From positions 217,012,741 through 217,076,740 of the forward strand of contig NC_058518.1 of assembly GCF_904849725.1 (NCBI RefSeq): a stretch of 64,000 bases of DNA, given 5' to 3'. Both the position numbers and the translations under genes were made by a program. Under the pieces are notes generated by a model that did not search any database, was not told the DNA's origin, and was given only the letters and a program-made list of their open reading frames with translations. Below are positions 45,343 through 56,530 of this stretch, piece after piece; position 1 is the stretch's first letter, and each line of letters opens with the position of its first letter. Source of the stretch: Hordeum vulgare subsp. vulgare. Lineage: Eukaryota; Streptophyta; Magnoliopsida; Poales; Poaceae.

Positions 45343-45868
45343 TGTCCTGGTGTAAGGAATTAGAGGTGAAGCCATCACAACTATGTGGCGACTCAAAGGG
45401 GTTGATCGAGAACAAGAGACGAGTTTACCCAGGCTCGGCTCCTCCGATGGAGGTAAAAGCCTACGTCCTGTTTTGTGTGTACTGATAATGAAATTGATTA
45501 CATGGGTGCGGTTTCGCCTGACCTAGCTCTCTATGGATTGTAACTTAAGTCTACGAGCCCTAGAGACTCGCCTTTACATACAGGTCGAGACCTTTAGGTG
45601 TACAAGAGTCCGGTGAACATTATGATCTATGACCTATTATGTCTCTAACTCGCCTTGCTCCTTGAGCAAGGAAACTCACGTCAACCTTCTGCCTTGTGGG
45701 TCATGACCCGCCATCTTCGTGTCTTCGGGCGCTACCAGCTCTCGTTGGTAAACCGCCTTGCACCTCCCGCTTTGTAGGTCAGGACCCATCTTGATTATGA
45801 ACGTTGAGCCGTCACCATCTTGACCCGACATCTTCGGTGGGTCATATGGGGGGATAATATCCCTAACA
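45343..45868 (-). repeat. 3' LTR of Tat element E (526 bp)
   Basis: On the minus strand it starts TGTTAGGGATATTATCCCCC (45868 downward), right after a TCCGGGGCCTAA polypurine-like tract, and ends ACACCAGGACA at 45343. The left limit coincides with the loss of collinearity between the two H LTRs. Confidence 0.7.
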
Positions 45869-46815
45869 TTAGGCCCCGGATTGACTTGAATTTATTCACG
45901 TCAATAGACCTTACTTTAATCTTGGCGGCTCATATACAACCCGGATCTTACCTTCCAAGGTAGAAATGTCGGCTTCAAATGTCCACTGAAGCTCTTGCTC
46001 TGTTTTGTCAGTGATGTCACCTACCCCAAGATTTTTGGGATCTTAATGACGTCATTCCAACAGATCTCTTGGCTTATCTAGATAGCCCGAAAATCAAGGC
46101 GCCATCAGTTCCAAAATTTACTGCGCCTCCTGGATTCCCGCGCCTACCATTTTCACTTCAGCTCTGGCCTTTAAATACTCAGGAGGGCATCTTTTAGTTT
46201 TACCTTGCTCCCATCTTCTTCTTCCTACTCGAGCCCATACCTTCACCGTGCCGCCGGTGCAGAACCCCCGTCATCAGTCAATCTGGTCCAGGAGTTCTTT
46301 GCAATACGACTTCTCCTTCGAGTCTCGAGTCTTCGCCGCCGCCATCAACACTGTCAGGTAAGTTCTCTTCTTACCTAGATGCATCTATGAATTCACCATG
46401 GTTTAGTAGGGTTCGTCGGTGTTCATCCGTGTTCATTACCATTACAGATTTGCTTAGTTCTTCGATGAAAACGATCCCAACTGTTTACGTTGTGGTAGAT
46501 GTAGGGATCCATTTCCTATAATTTGTCTTAAAAGCCTTGCAGAATCTGGACTCAAATAATGAACTGTTGTTGCTCCATACTGTACTGTCATACAAGCGCC
46601 ACTCGATTTTTCCCTTTGATGGAACAATTGGTAGATCCTTATTTTTATGCCCTTCGTAACTCGCCATCTAGGTAAATCGTCTTTTTGTTAGGGCGACGTG
46701 AACATTGTATGCTACTTTCTTTCTCGAGTCTCTTGTTTTTTCAAAACAAATCATGTCCATCTAGATAACTCGCAAACATTTTTCTGCAGCTCTTTTCCTT
46801 CCTTAATGTGTCAGT
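45869..46815 (+). promoter_or_regulatory. Promoter, 5' leader and leader intron of the antisense ORF in element E
   Basis: On the plus strand, TTTAAATA (46170-46177) is followed by a pyrimidine-rich leader and then a donor TGTCAG|GTAAGT at 46358. A matching acceptor TAATGTGTCAG ends at 46814, one base before the ATG at 46816. This gives a 457-bp leader intron, as in many plant genes. The box resembles TTTAAATG upstream of the antisense ORF at the left window edge. Function is inferred. Confidence 0.45.
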
Positions 46816-47699
46816 ATGTCAAAGCCTTCCAAATGTGACTACCTGCCGTCAAAAATTTCTGATGTCTCCCTTCAAAAATACGTAACCATAGGAGTCTTGT
46901 CACCTAAAGAAGAAATCAGATGGCGACCCGCCACTGGAGAAGTATGTTTGTAACCCGTTGAAGGAGAAGTTGTGGTCTTCATCGATCACCTTGAACGAGG
47001 CTTTTCTCCCCCTGGATCAAAATTCGTTCGAGATGCCGTGCACTTCTACAATCTTCACCCTCAAGACGTGGGTCCCAACTCAATCAAAAATTTATGCCAA
47101 TTTCAAGTTTTCTACGAAGCACACTTGGATATAGAGCCCACTATTCCCTTGTTTAGGGAATTCTTATACTTGAACCGTCAGACGGAATGGGCCGATGGTC
47201 ACAGCTTAGAACTTGGCAGAGTCACAATCCAAAGGTAGCGAGAATGTGGCTTTCCTGTTGTTACCCTGCCCAGTTACCCCAATGGCAGGAGAAAAACTTG
47301 GTTTTATTGTAAGAATAATGCACCTGCCAACGAGAATCCCATGCTAGTGTTTAGAGAGGAGCGCCTTCTGGTGGACTTTAAACATCCCGGCTCACTGACT
47401 ACAAAAGAACAGGCCACCCTTGCTTTTGTCTGGCCGAAACTTAGGTCCTTAACGCCAATGGTTTAACAGGAATTGACTTGATCCGGTGCTGGTTGGAGTG
47501 GAGAATTATGCCCTTAAGCCGTCGAGATAGATTGATGTGCAAATATGATGGCGATTTAAACAATGCACAATGTTTCACCAATGTTATGCTTGATTTTGAT
47601 GAAGTCAATAGCATTGTGAAGAGGCTATGTGGAGAGCCCAAAGAAATGTGTTCCAAAACTAGACTGAAGCCATTTTGTATCCAGAACCCGGCTCGTGAG
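46816..47699 (+). pseudogene. Antisense ORF of Tat element E: Transposase_28-like domain
   Basis: From ATG 46816 the frame reads MSKPSKCDYLPSKISDVSLQ and then IRWRPATGE. A stop at 46951-46953 is followed in the same frame by EGEVVVFIDHLERGFSPPGS and then VHFYNLHPQDVGPNSIKNLC. These match the Transposase_28 family blocks, including the W-R-P near the start, the E-V-V-V-F, the R-G-F and the P-N-S-I. Stops at 47236 and 47464 and a frameshift follow, then DLIRCWLEWRIMPLSRRDR and EMCSKTRLKPFCIQN. The exon ends at GAG|GTAGAT (47700). It lies antisense to pol of its own element. Its role is unknown. Confidence 0.75.
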
Positions 47700-47783
47700 G
47701 TAGATATCTTTAGCCATTACTCACCTTGCATATTCCTTCCTTTACACCTTTCAGAACTTTCTTTCTTATCAATATTGCTGTAG

Positions 47784-50335
47784 AAAAACTCGCCCTTCTG
47801 GAAGCGGAAACAAGGAAAACGACTTTCAAGAAGGTCAAAGCCTCCCCAAAGAAGAAAGGGAAGAACAAACCAGTTATTGGTGAGTCATCTGTTATGGGCG
47901 AGTGACAGACCGCCAAAGACCAATAAGAGGTAAATGTTTCATCTATCCCCTTATTTTGATGTGTGTTGTACTAAACATTTTGTTGAATCTCACGAGGATG
48001 ACGCTAAGAGCGATGCTAAGGATGTCGAGGTAATTTCAATCTCTTCTGACTCAGATATTTCCTTCAAAAGGCCTCCAAGGCAGGTTTGTAGGAAAGTTCC
48101 TATGACTCATCCGAATGCTTATTTGGATCCTGACTTCCATTTGAAGAAGGCTATTTATACTCCGAAGCGCCACACCCGTAGTTCCTCAGGCGATCTTATG
48201 GCGGGTTTTCCCGAGAAAACAAACATTCGTAAACGCCGAAATGAGGTGCTTTTCATCCTAACTCTTCCTTTCTTATCAATATATTCTATTTTTTAATTGC
48301 TCAAACTTTTTGGGTTTCACCTTAATAGGTATCACCGCCTTCATCGGGCGACTCAGAGTCTGCCAAATTGCCACCTCTTGTTCGTCTCCGAGGGTAAATC
48401 CTTATTTGTATATCCAGCACTTCCCTCAGTGCTTATACTTCATTATGTATGTCTCAACCTTTATCCTTCATGGCTCAGTCCTAGAAAAGAAAAATTGGCG
48501 GGTCACTTCACAATTGTGAAGGGCCTAGAGAGGAGGAAGTGGATGTTACTATCCCTGAAACTCCCATTGTACCGGTTGGCACTCGTACCGAGCTTCCTGA
48601 AACTTATACAAATGTTATTGACGATCTTCGTGATGTCCAAGTTAACCCAGCAGAAGTTGACATAAGGCCATGGACGTGAGTCAGAAAAACGATCTTAGTC
48701 CACCAAGTCCTCCAAAGACAACCAAAGATGATGCGACCGATGAAGAGACAGTTGTCATTACTAGGATGGGTCAGACCGCGCCCGTCTTTACCATGCTGGC
48801 TAACAATACCGCCAAGGGTGAGAAAACCGAAGTGGAGGAAGGGAAAGCTAAACTTGAGCTTCCCAATATTGAGAAACTTGGCTTTGAAAAACTGCATGTT
48901 GGATATCTGAGCCGCCTCTCCATCAGACGGGATATGGAAGCCAACCTCGTGAATATGATGAAGAAAAGATATGAGGTATGCTATTCTTCAATAAATCATT
49001 CCATATATCCATATATAGCCACCAAGTGTCGAGTCATGTTCTTGAAGATATGCCAGGTCTTGTTAATATTTGTGTGAAACTTCAATGTGTAGCCCCCAAG
49101 GTCAGGGTCATCTTCTTGGAGATGAGCTGCTCTTGTAAGTATTTCACTTGAAACTTCAACACATAGCCCCTAAGGGCCGGGTCATCTTCTTGAAGATAAA
49201 CCGGGCATGTATAAAGAATGTGAAAGAAAACTAACATGCAGTAGCCCCCAAGTGTCAAGTATATTGCTTGCAATGTGCTTGAGACTTGATAGCAATCTTC
49301 TTTCCAAGTAGAAAAGTATTTTATTGTCCATACTGGCAGCTCAGCTTTGAGCTAATTACCCATCTTGTTTTTATTGTATAGGAATCTATAGGCCAAGTTG
49401 ACTCATACTTGAACAATATGAAGAAAAAACTGGCACATCAACAAGACGCTAGAGCTGAAGGGGAATAAAAACTTCAGATTTCGTTGGCAGAAATTGAAAA
49501 AATAAATACTGAGCAAACATTGGATAAAGAGACGGCCGAAGCTGACAAAGCCTCCCTGTTAAAACATGCTGAAGATGTGGAGGGTTAGTTGAAACTGGAT
49601 AATAAAGAGTTAACTTGTCTAAAACGACATATCTCCAGGATGACCAGTATTGTGTTTGGTAAGCACATTGTATGTAAGATTTTCAGTTGCAACCATTGTA
49701 AAGAACAGAAGCCCTCCAGGAGACTCAAACTCCATAATTTTTTATTGCAGGCCCTCGATGATCCAACCTTCCAACCTTCAAGAGGACTATGTGTTGGAAA
49801 TGAAAGCTTTATATACCTTGACAAAGCAACTTTAAGTTGGAGGCTTATTCACCATTGAAGTTGTACGGGGTGATAAACAGCCGATGAAGTTTATCAGTGA
49901 CATGGTGAGGCGCCTCTCGACCATGCCTAAGCAGATTCAAGAATTGAAGAAATTAGTTGCACAGGAAGGGCTAATTACTGCTGTGAGCCGGTCTTTGGCT
50001 TATGCACCAGAACTCAAGACGGAGGAGACAACAGGCGGGTTTCATGAATATAAGGACGATGGCTCAAAATTCACTCAAGATGACTATGCCCATGACGTGA
50101 GGACGGTTCATCCATCGGCGAGTTAGCTTGCCGACGGTCTTGATTTGACTAAGTATCAAGCGACCTACGATGAAAGACACACACGTGTGCCGCCTCCCAC
50201 ATTTGCACGAGTGGACCTTACCCCACAACATCGTAAGTACCTTTTTGCCCCTGATGCTAATCCCTCGACCATCTTGACAGAAGAAGTTGAATTCCATGCT
50301 TTAATCAATTCCAACTGGGATATGGGCAACTTTTA
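47784..50335 (+). pseudogene. Antisense ORF of Tat element E: Lys/Asp-rich linker and coiled-coil C-terminal exons
   Basis: Exon-like segments in this order: 47784 on, with RKTTFKKVKASPKKKGKNKP (basic); 47985-48245, with DVEVISISSDSDISFKRPPR; about 48530-48975, with EVDVTIPETPIVPVGTRTE and ending ATGAG|GTATGC; 49382 on, with ESIGQVDSYLNNMKKKLAHQ (coiled coil); and 49862-50335, with MVRRLSTMPKQIQELKKLVA and FAPDANPSTILTEEVEFHAL. GT-AG borders fit several gaps. At least five stops or shifts make it a pseudogene. The protein would have been a long, intron-containing protein with a Transposase_28 head and coiled-coil tail. Confidence 0.6.
49016..49310 (+). repeat. Tandem repeat of 74-78 bp inside an intron of the antisense ORF
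   Basis: Units starting with TAGCC at 49016, 49090, 49164 and 49242 share a TAGCCCCCAAG start, then GGGTCATCTTCTTG, then an A/C-rich end. They lie between GAG|GTATGC (48976) and TTGTATAG (49381), an intron-like gap. Confidence 0.7.
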
Positions 50336-51490
50336 GATCCAAGACCCCGAAGGCTAGGCACAGGGTAACCCGGAGGCGGCTTAACCAAGACGTCTCCCTA
50401 AGATTAACCTGAAGGAAATTAACCCAAAGGAACTGACCACCTGGTTGATGTAGGAAAGAAAACTTTGGCCTTCTAGAGCCATGTAATATTTTTTAGGTGT
50501 AGAAAACTGTTGTGATTGCACAAAAACTTTATGGTTGTTGAGGCTTTTGGCATTACCTTTTTTAATCTAAGCCACCCTTACAGGCTTTATTGCCTTGCAA
50601 TTTTGATTTTCCCTTTGTGAGAAAAAGGACTTCACAGTCACCATGCTTTGCATGAGCCGGTAAGAATATTGAATCCGTGCTTGAAAAAGATAACACCATA
50701 TAGGGCATTGAATTGTTATAAACAAGTCGGCTCAGTGAGTCACGATGGGTAGATGGGCTTGGAAGGCTCTAGTTGTACCCTAATAGGTTTGTGCAATAAC
50801 CTTTATAATTTAGACTCGCAGATGAGGCTCAACTCAGGCTTAAGTGAAGCAGGTTCTATGAACCCATGGTTTATCTATTTTTCATATGCTAGCTCTCATT
50901 GGACACCCGATGTTTTAACATTGATAAATGAGGGTCCAAATGGATTGACTCACCAAGAGTACATGGGGCCAATAGGGCGAGTCGCAAACACATACCGTCC
51001 AGTATAACCATTGTATATCATTTAGTTTTTGCAAGACAACAGGGTAAGAAAGCTAAACTCATTGATTTGGAAGCCCCCAAGTGACCTATGATCTGGGAAA
51101 AGGAGAGCATAGGATCATAGAAGACAATGCTATTACACAGAAACAACCTAGGGACCAATAGCCCCCAAGTAAGCCGGCTTGATTCTTCAAGATCATAAAT
51201 TGGCGCCTATGTTTGAACCGTGCGTCATGGCAAATGGTCCTCTTTGGCTTATCAGTATCCATGTTTGAACGATCACAATGTGGCGGCTCATCCTCTTTGA
51301 TACTAATAGCGCCCAAGTTTGAATGACCTGCTTGGCGGCGGCTCATCCTCTTGGGCGGCTTATAGAAATAATAAAGACTCATGCTCAATATGTAGGCTGA
51401 AACAGCAGAGACCCTGACTTTCGTGGGCACCGGCTTTATTGTCTTGATAAAGATAGTACAAAATACTAAACTATGTACATGGGTAAGGAG
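50336..51490. other. Spacer between the antisense ORF and integrase of element E
   Basis: No coding sequence is supported. AGCCCCCAAG recurs (51072, 51151), as do GGCGGCTCATCCTCTT (51283, 51337) and GTTTGAA words near 51212-51320. This is a repeat-rich 3' spacer, common in Tat elements. The last bases, on the minus strand, follow the integrase tail. Confidence 0.5.
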
Positions 51491-51499
51491 CCAATGGGT

Positions 51500-52500
51500 C
51501 TAATTGTAGTAAGGCGCCGAAGGTAGGCAATGTTCTATGGGCGAGTCATCTCCTCCTCTGAGGTTGGCCTGTCTGGACGAATGTCGATCAGTTAATAGGA
51601 GCCATTATGAAGGCTTTTGGTGACGACGAAAGGTCCTTCCCTTGGAGGTGATAGCTTTTGCATGCCAGTGTGATCTTGAATCAAACGAAGCACCAAGTTG
51701 CCTTATTGGAAAATCTGGCTTTTAACCCGTCGACTGTGATAGTGATGCAGGTCTTGTTGATATATAGCTGACCGCGCTCCAGCCAAATCACGTTATTCCT
51801 CTAAAGCATCCAAGGAATCCTGACGCGCTTGCTCATTATCTACTTCAATATAAGCGGTGACTCGGGGAGAATCACACATTATATCACTTGGAAGAACCGC
51901 CTCCGCCACATAAACGAGGAAAAGGGGAGTGTGACCGGTGGAACTGTTAGGTGTAGTTCTGATGCTCCAAAGCATCGAGGGGAGTTCCTCGACCCAACAA
52001 ACCAGAGTGCGCTACAAAGGAACCATAAGCCGGGGCTTGATCCCCCACAAGATCTCCTGATTAGATCGCTCAACTTGACCATTGGACTGTGGGTGAGCTA
52101 CCGTAGATACGTCAAGCCGGATGTGCTCCCGCTGACAGAAGTCCTTCACGACGCCTTTGGATAGGGTGGTACCATTATCTGTGATGATGATGTGGGGGTA
52201 ACCAAAATGAAAAATCAGCCTTTTATGGAACTTTACTGCTGTCTCTGCCTCACAATTGCTAACTGGCTCTGCTTCAACCCACTTGGTAAACTTCTCAACC
52301 ACCACCAATAGATGAGTGTTTTTGTCAGAAGACATCTTGAACAGGCCGACCATATCAAGCCCCAGACCGCAAAAGGCCATGGGATTGGGATCGTGCACAA
52401 TTCCCGAGCCGCATCACAATTGCGCACTATATCCGCTGCGTCAGCATGAGGCGTCAACCAATAGAAACCATGTCGAAAAGCGTTTGACACTAAGGGTCAT
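51500..52500 (-). pseudogene. pol: Tat element E integrase, catalytic residues intact
   Basis: On the minus strand the piece 52398-52012 carries GLGLDMVGLFKMSSDKNTHL (first Asp), HIIITDNGTTLSKGVVKDFC (second Asp at 52177-52179) and HPQSNGQVERSNQEIL (Glu), the full D-D-35-E set. Upstream, NAFRHGFYWLTPHADAADIV with NCDAARELC is the remnant of the zinc-binding domain. Downstream, LWSIRTTPNSSTGHTPLFLV continues the core, and the pol end reads NIAYLRRLTT near 51510. One stop (about 52012) and others further down break it. The residues for DNA cutting and joining look preserved, unlike the other integrases here. Confidence 0.9.
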
Positions 52501-52718
52501 GACCCGACGTGATGCCTACAGTCGTCAGCATGTATCTCATTGAGAATATCTCATCCTTCCTCTAGGGAAACAGATCGTTAAAAGACCCCACATGTGCTCA
52601 GCTTGCGTAACTCGCCCTTACTGATAACCATAGACTTGCACCGTCGTACGATCTGTCGAGCAAAAATTTCATCAGTTGGCAACTCGCCTCGAGCTAGATA
52701 AGCCATATAAGGAACTGT

Positions 52719-53400
52719 CTAGTATGTAATCGCCCGGGGAGCCGCAACCAGTTGTGACTCTGGGTTAGGAACCGCTATGTCCTCTTCATAAAGCAACTTA
52801 ACAAAAGGGTTATGCAAGATGTCCACGAACACATTGGGGGGGGGGGGCGACAGGCTTGCGTTGAGATCCGAGTCGTGATAAAGCATCAACCGACTCGTTG
52901 TGTCGATGATAAATATGATCAACATGGTAGAAAGGAAAATGAACCACCACCTCGGTTACCGCACGCCTATAAGCCACCATCAATGGATATTTGGAGTCCC
53001 AAGTTCTAGAAACTAGTTGAGCCACTAAATTCGAGCCACCCAAGCATATGACCCGGCTAAGATTCATCTCCTTAGCTATTCTGAGCCAGTGGAGCAGAGC
53101 CTCATACTCAGTGGCGTTGTTGGTGCAAGGAAACATGGGACGCAAGACATAGCAAAACTTGTCGCCTCATGGAGAAGATAACACCATGCCAGCTCTCGAG
53201 CCTTCCAACTGCCTAGAACCGTTGAAGAGGATAGTCTAACAAGTTTAATCAGGCCTGTCTTCTGGAATCTGCAACTCGGTCCAATCATTGATGAAATCCA
53301 CCAGAGCCTGAGACTTGATGGCCGTGCGAGGCGTATATTTCACATGGTGGGGTCCAAGCTCAATTGCCCACTTAGGAATCCGCCCAGTAGCTTCGCAGTT
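52719..53400 (-). pseudogene. pol: Tat element E second (archaeal-type) RNase H, catalytic residues lost
   Basis: The minus-strand frame reads LFNGSRQLEGSRAGMVLSSP, then NNATEYEALLHWLRIAKEMN, then VICLGGSNLVAQLVSRTWDS. Tat-lineage elements carry this additional RNase H after the usual one. The first catalytic Asp (D-G-S) is Asn here (53221-53223), and the third site (G-D-S) is G-G-S. The Glu of T-E-Y-E-A-L is kept. Two stops fall upstream of NGS. Activity is therefore unlikely. Confidence 0.8.
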
Positions 53401-54848
53401 TTATATAATGTCCCCAATTGGTGCTGAACTGACCATAGTGCTTGGGTGGTCTAGAAAGTAATGTTTCAGCTTCCGGCTTGCAATAAAAATCCCAAAGACC
53501 AGCTTCTCCCAATGCGAGTATCGTTTTTTAGACAAAGTCAACATCTCACTAAAAAAATACACCGGCCGCTGAACTGGATATTGCTTGCCTTCTTCCTTGT
53601 GCTCAACAACTACCACCACACTTACTGCTTTAGAATTAGCAGCAATGTAAACGAGCATAGGTTCCCTACCAGTCGGGGCGGCTAACACACGCGGCTCAAG
53701 AAGTTTTTTCTTGATGGCTTGAAAAGCTTTGTTAGGTGCATCAGTCCAAACAAAATGATCCGCTTTCTTGAGCAGCTGGTAATAGGGGGTGGACTTATCA
53801 CCAAGGCGACTTATGAACTGGCTCAACTCGGCAATAGATCTGCCATGCGCTTGACCTGTTTGATGTTGGCCGGTTTACCAAGCGAGGTTATCGCCTTAAC
53901 GTTATCCGGGTTAGCTTGAATGCATTGGTCCGGCACCAGGAAGAACAATAACTTGCCTGCAGGAACACCCAAAACACATTTGGTCGGGTTAAGCTTCATA
54001 TGGTACACGCGAAGGTTGTCAAACGTCTCCTTGAGATTGTTCAAAAGCGTCACTATGATATCATCAACGTAGGCATGAACATTGCGCCCTATCTGTCTGT
54101 GCAAACAATTCTGAATGCAGCGTTGATAAGTCACGCCCGCGCTCGTAAGCCCAAAAGGCATAGAGACATATCAGAAAGCGCCAAAGGGAGTTATGAAAGC
54201 CGACTTCTCTTGATCCTTCTTGGCCATCTTGGTCTGGTGGTAACCAGAGTATGCATCGAGAAAGCACAAACGCTCACAACCCGCCGTAGAGTCAATGATT
54301 TGGTCGATATGGGGGAGGGCAAAAGGATCCTTCAGGGAAGCTTTGTTGAGATCTGTATAATCCATGCACATGTGAAAAGTACTGTTCTGCTTGAGAACTA
54401 AGACCGAGTTAGCCAACCACTCAGGATGAAAAACTTCGATGACGAACCCCACGGCCAACAGCTGGGCGACTTCTTCCCCGATTGCTCTACGCCTCTCCTC
54501 GTTAAAAGGATGGAGGTACTGTCGGACCGGCTTCATCTTGGGATCCACATTGAGGTGATGCTCAATGAATTCTCTCGGTACTCCTGGCATGTCAGAAGGC
54601 TTCCATGCGAAGATGTCCCGATTCTCACATATAAATTCGATGAGCGTGCTTTCGTATTTGGGATCCAGGCCTGCCCCAATAGAATACTGCTTAGAAGAGT
54701 CGCCTGGGGTGAAATGAACTTGCTTGGTGTCATCTGCCGGCTTGAACTTGAGGGGCGGCTCAAAATCAATAGTTGTTTTTTTGAGCGGACTCATGTCGGC
54801 TGGGTCCACATTGGCCTTGTGAAATTTCAACTCTTAAGTGGCGCATGC
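53401..54848 (-). pseudogene. pol: Tat element E reverse transcriptase and first RNase H
   Basis: Minus strand. From about 54830 the frame includes RDIFAWKPSDMPGVPREFIE and HHLNVDPKMKPVRQYLHPFN at the RT start. VLVLKQNSTFHMCMDYTDLN and LCFLDAYSGYHQ (first Asp) follow. A TGA at 54171-54173 precedes YVSMPFGLTSAGVTYQRC. The palm loop AYVDDIIV has both Asp residues (YVDD at 54060-54071). A frameshift near 53825 leads to PYYQLLKKADHFVWTDAPNK and the RNase H region with REPMLVYIAANSKAVSVVVV and SHWEKLVFGIFIASRKLKHY. The fingers/palm core is better preserved than in H and I. One stop, one shift and the solo LTR break it. Confidence 0.9.
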
Positions 54849-56525
54849 TGATGTCTACTACGCAACCTTCTCCTTGTAGACGTTGTTGGGCCTCCAAGTG
54901 CAGAGGGTTGTAGGACAGTAGCAATTTTCCCTCAAGTGGGTGACTTCAGGATTATCAATCCGCGGGAGGCGTAGGATGAATATGGTCTCTCTCAAGCAAC
55001 CCTGCAACCAAATAACAAAGAGTCTCTTGTGTCCCCAACACACCTAATACAATGGTAAGTTGTATAGGTGCACTAGTTCAGCAAAGAGATGGTGATACAA
55101 GTGCAATATGGATGGTAGATATAGGTTTTTGTAATCTGAAATTACAAAGACAGCAAGGTAAAAAATGGTAAAATTGAGCACGAACGGTATTGCAATGCGT
55201 GGAAACAAGGCCTAGGGTTCATACTTTCACTAGTGAAGTTCTCTCAACAATGATAACATAATTGGATCATATAACTAGCCTCAACATGCAACAAAGAGTC
55301 ACTCCAAAGTCACTAATAGTGGGGAACAAACGAAGAGATTGTTGTCGGGTACGAAACCATGACAAAGTTATTCTTTCTGATCGATCTATTCAAGAGTCCG
55401 TAGTAAAATAACACGAAGCTATTCTTTCCGTTCGATCCATCATAGAGTTTGTACTAGAATAACACCTAAAGATACATATCAACCAAGACCCTAATGTCAC
55501 CTAGATACTCCATTGTCACCTCAAGTATCCGTGGGCATGATTATACTATATGCATCACATAATCTCAGAATCATCTATTCAACCAACACATAGAACTTCA
55601 AAGAGTGCCCCAAAGTTTCTCCGGAGAGTCAAAACGTGTGCCAACCCCTATGCATAGGTTCCCAATGTCATGAACCCGCAGGTTGATCACCAAAACATAC
55701 ATCAAGTACTCACATGAATCCACGTGTGCCAACCCATATGCATAGGTTCCCAATTGTCACAAACCCGCAAGTTGATCATAGCAGATAGACACGTGCAAGA
55801 CATACATCAAGTGTTCTCAAAGACTCAATCCGATAAGAAAACTCCAAAGGGGAAACTCAACTCATTGCAAGACGGAGAGGGGGAAGAACATCATAAGATC
55901 CAACTATAGTTGCAAAGCCCATGATACATCGAGATCAAGACATCTCAAGAACACGAGGGAGAGAGATCAAACACATAGCTACTGGTACATACCCTCAGCC
56001 CCGAGGGAGAACTACTCCCTCCTCGTCTTGGAGATCGCCGGGATGATGAAGCTGGCCACCGGAGATGGATTCCCCCTCCGGCACGGTGCCGGAACGGGCT
56101 CCAGATTGGTTTTTGGTGGCTACAGAGGCTTGCGGCGGCGGAACTCCCAATCTAGGTTTCTTTTTGGGGGTTTCTGAATTTATAGGAATTTATGGCGGTG
56201 GAATTACGTTGGTTGGGCCCACGAGGAGGTCACAAGCCTGCCCTGCGCCACCTAGGGGGTTGTGGCGGCGTCAGGGCTTGTGACTCCCTCGTGGCTCTTC
56301 TGGCCTTCTTCCAAGAAAATTCATCGTAAAGTTTCATTCCATTTGGACTCCGTGTGAAAATGAGCCAAAACACGGAAAAAAACAGAAACTAACACTTGGC
56401 ACTGAGTTAATAGGTTAGTCCCAAAAAAGATATAAAATAGCATATTCATACATATAAAACATCCAAAGTTGACAAGATAATAGCATGGAACCATCAAAAA
56501 TTATAGATACGTTGGAGACGTATCA
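54849..56525 (-). repeat. Athila-type solo LTR (1,677 bp) with target duplication
   Basis: On the minus strand it starts TGATACGTTGG-type ends (TGATACGTCTCCAACGTATC at 56525 downward) and ends TAGTAGACATCA at 54849. The flanks are CATGC (54844-54848) and CATGG (56526-56530), a 5-bp target duplication with one change. No internal sequence lies at either end, so it is a solo LTR formed by recombination. The host Tat frame continues in phase across it. Its U3 half resembles the other TGATACGTCTCC LTRs here, but its R/U5 half is different. Confidence 0.85.
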
Positions 56526-56530
56526 CATGG

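Noticed and set aside
54000..54851. Plus-strand ORFs of 133-141 codons
   Set aside because: Shadows of the minus-strand reverse transcriptase of Tat element E.
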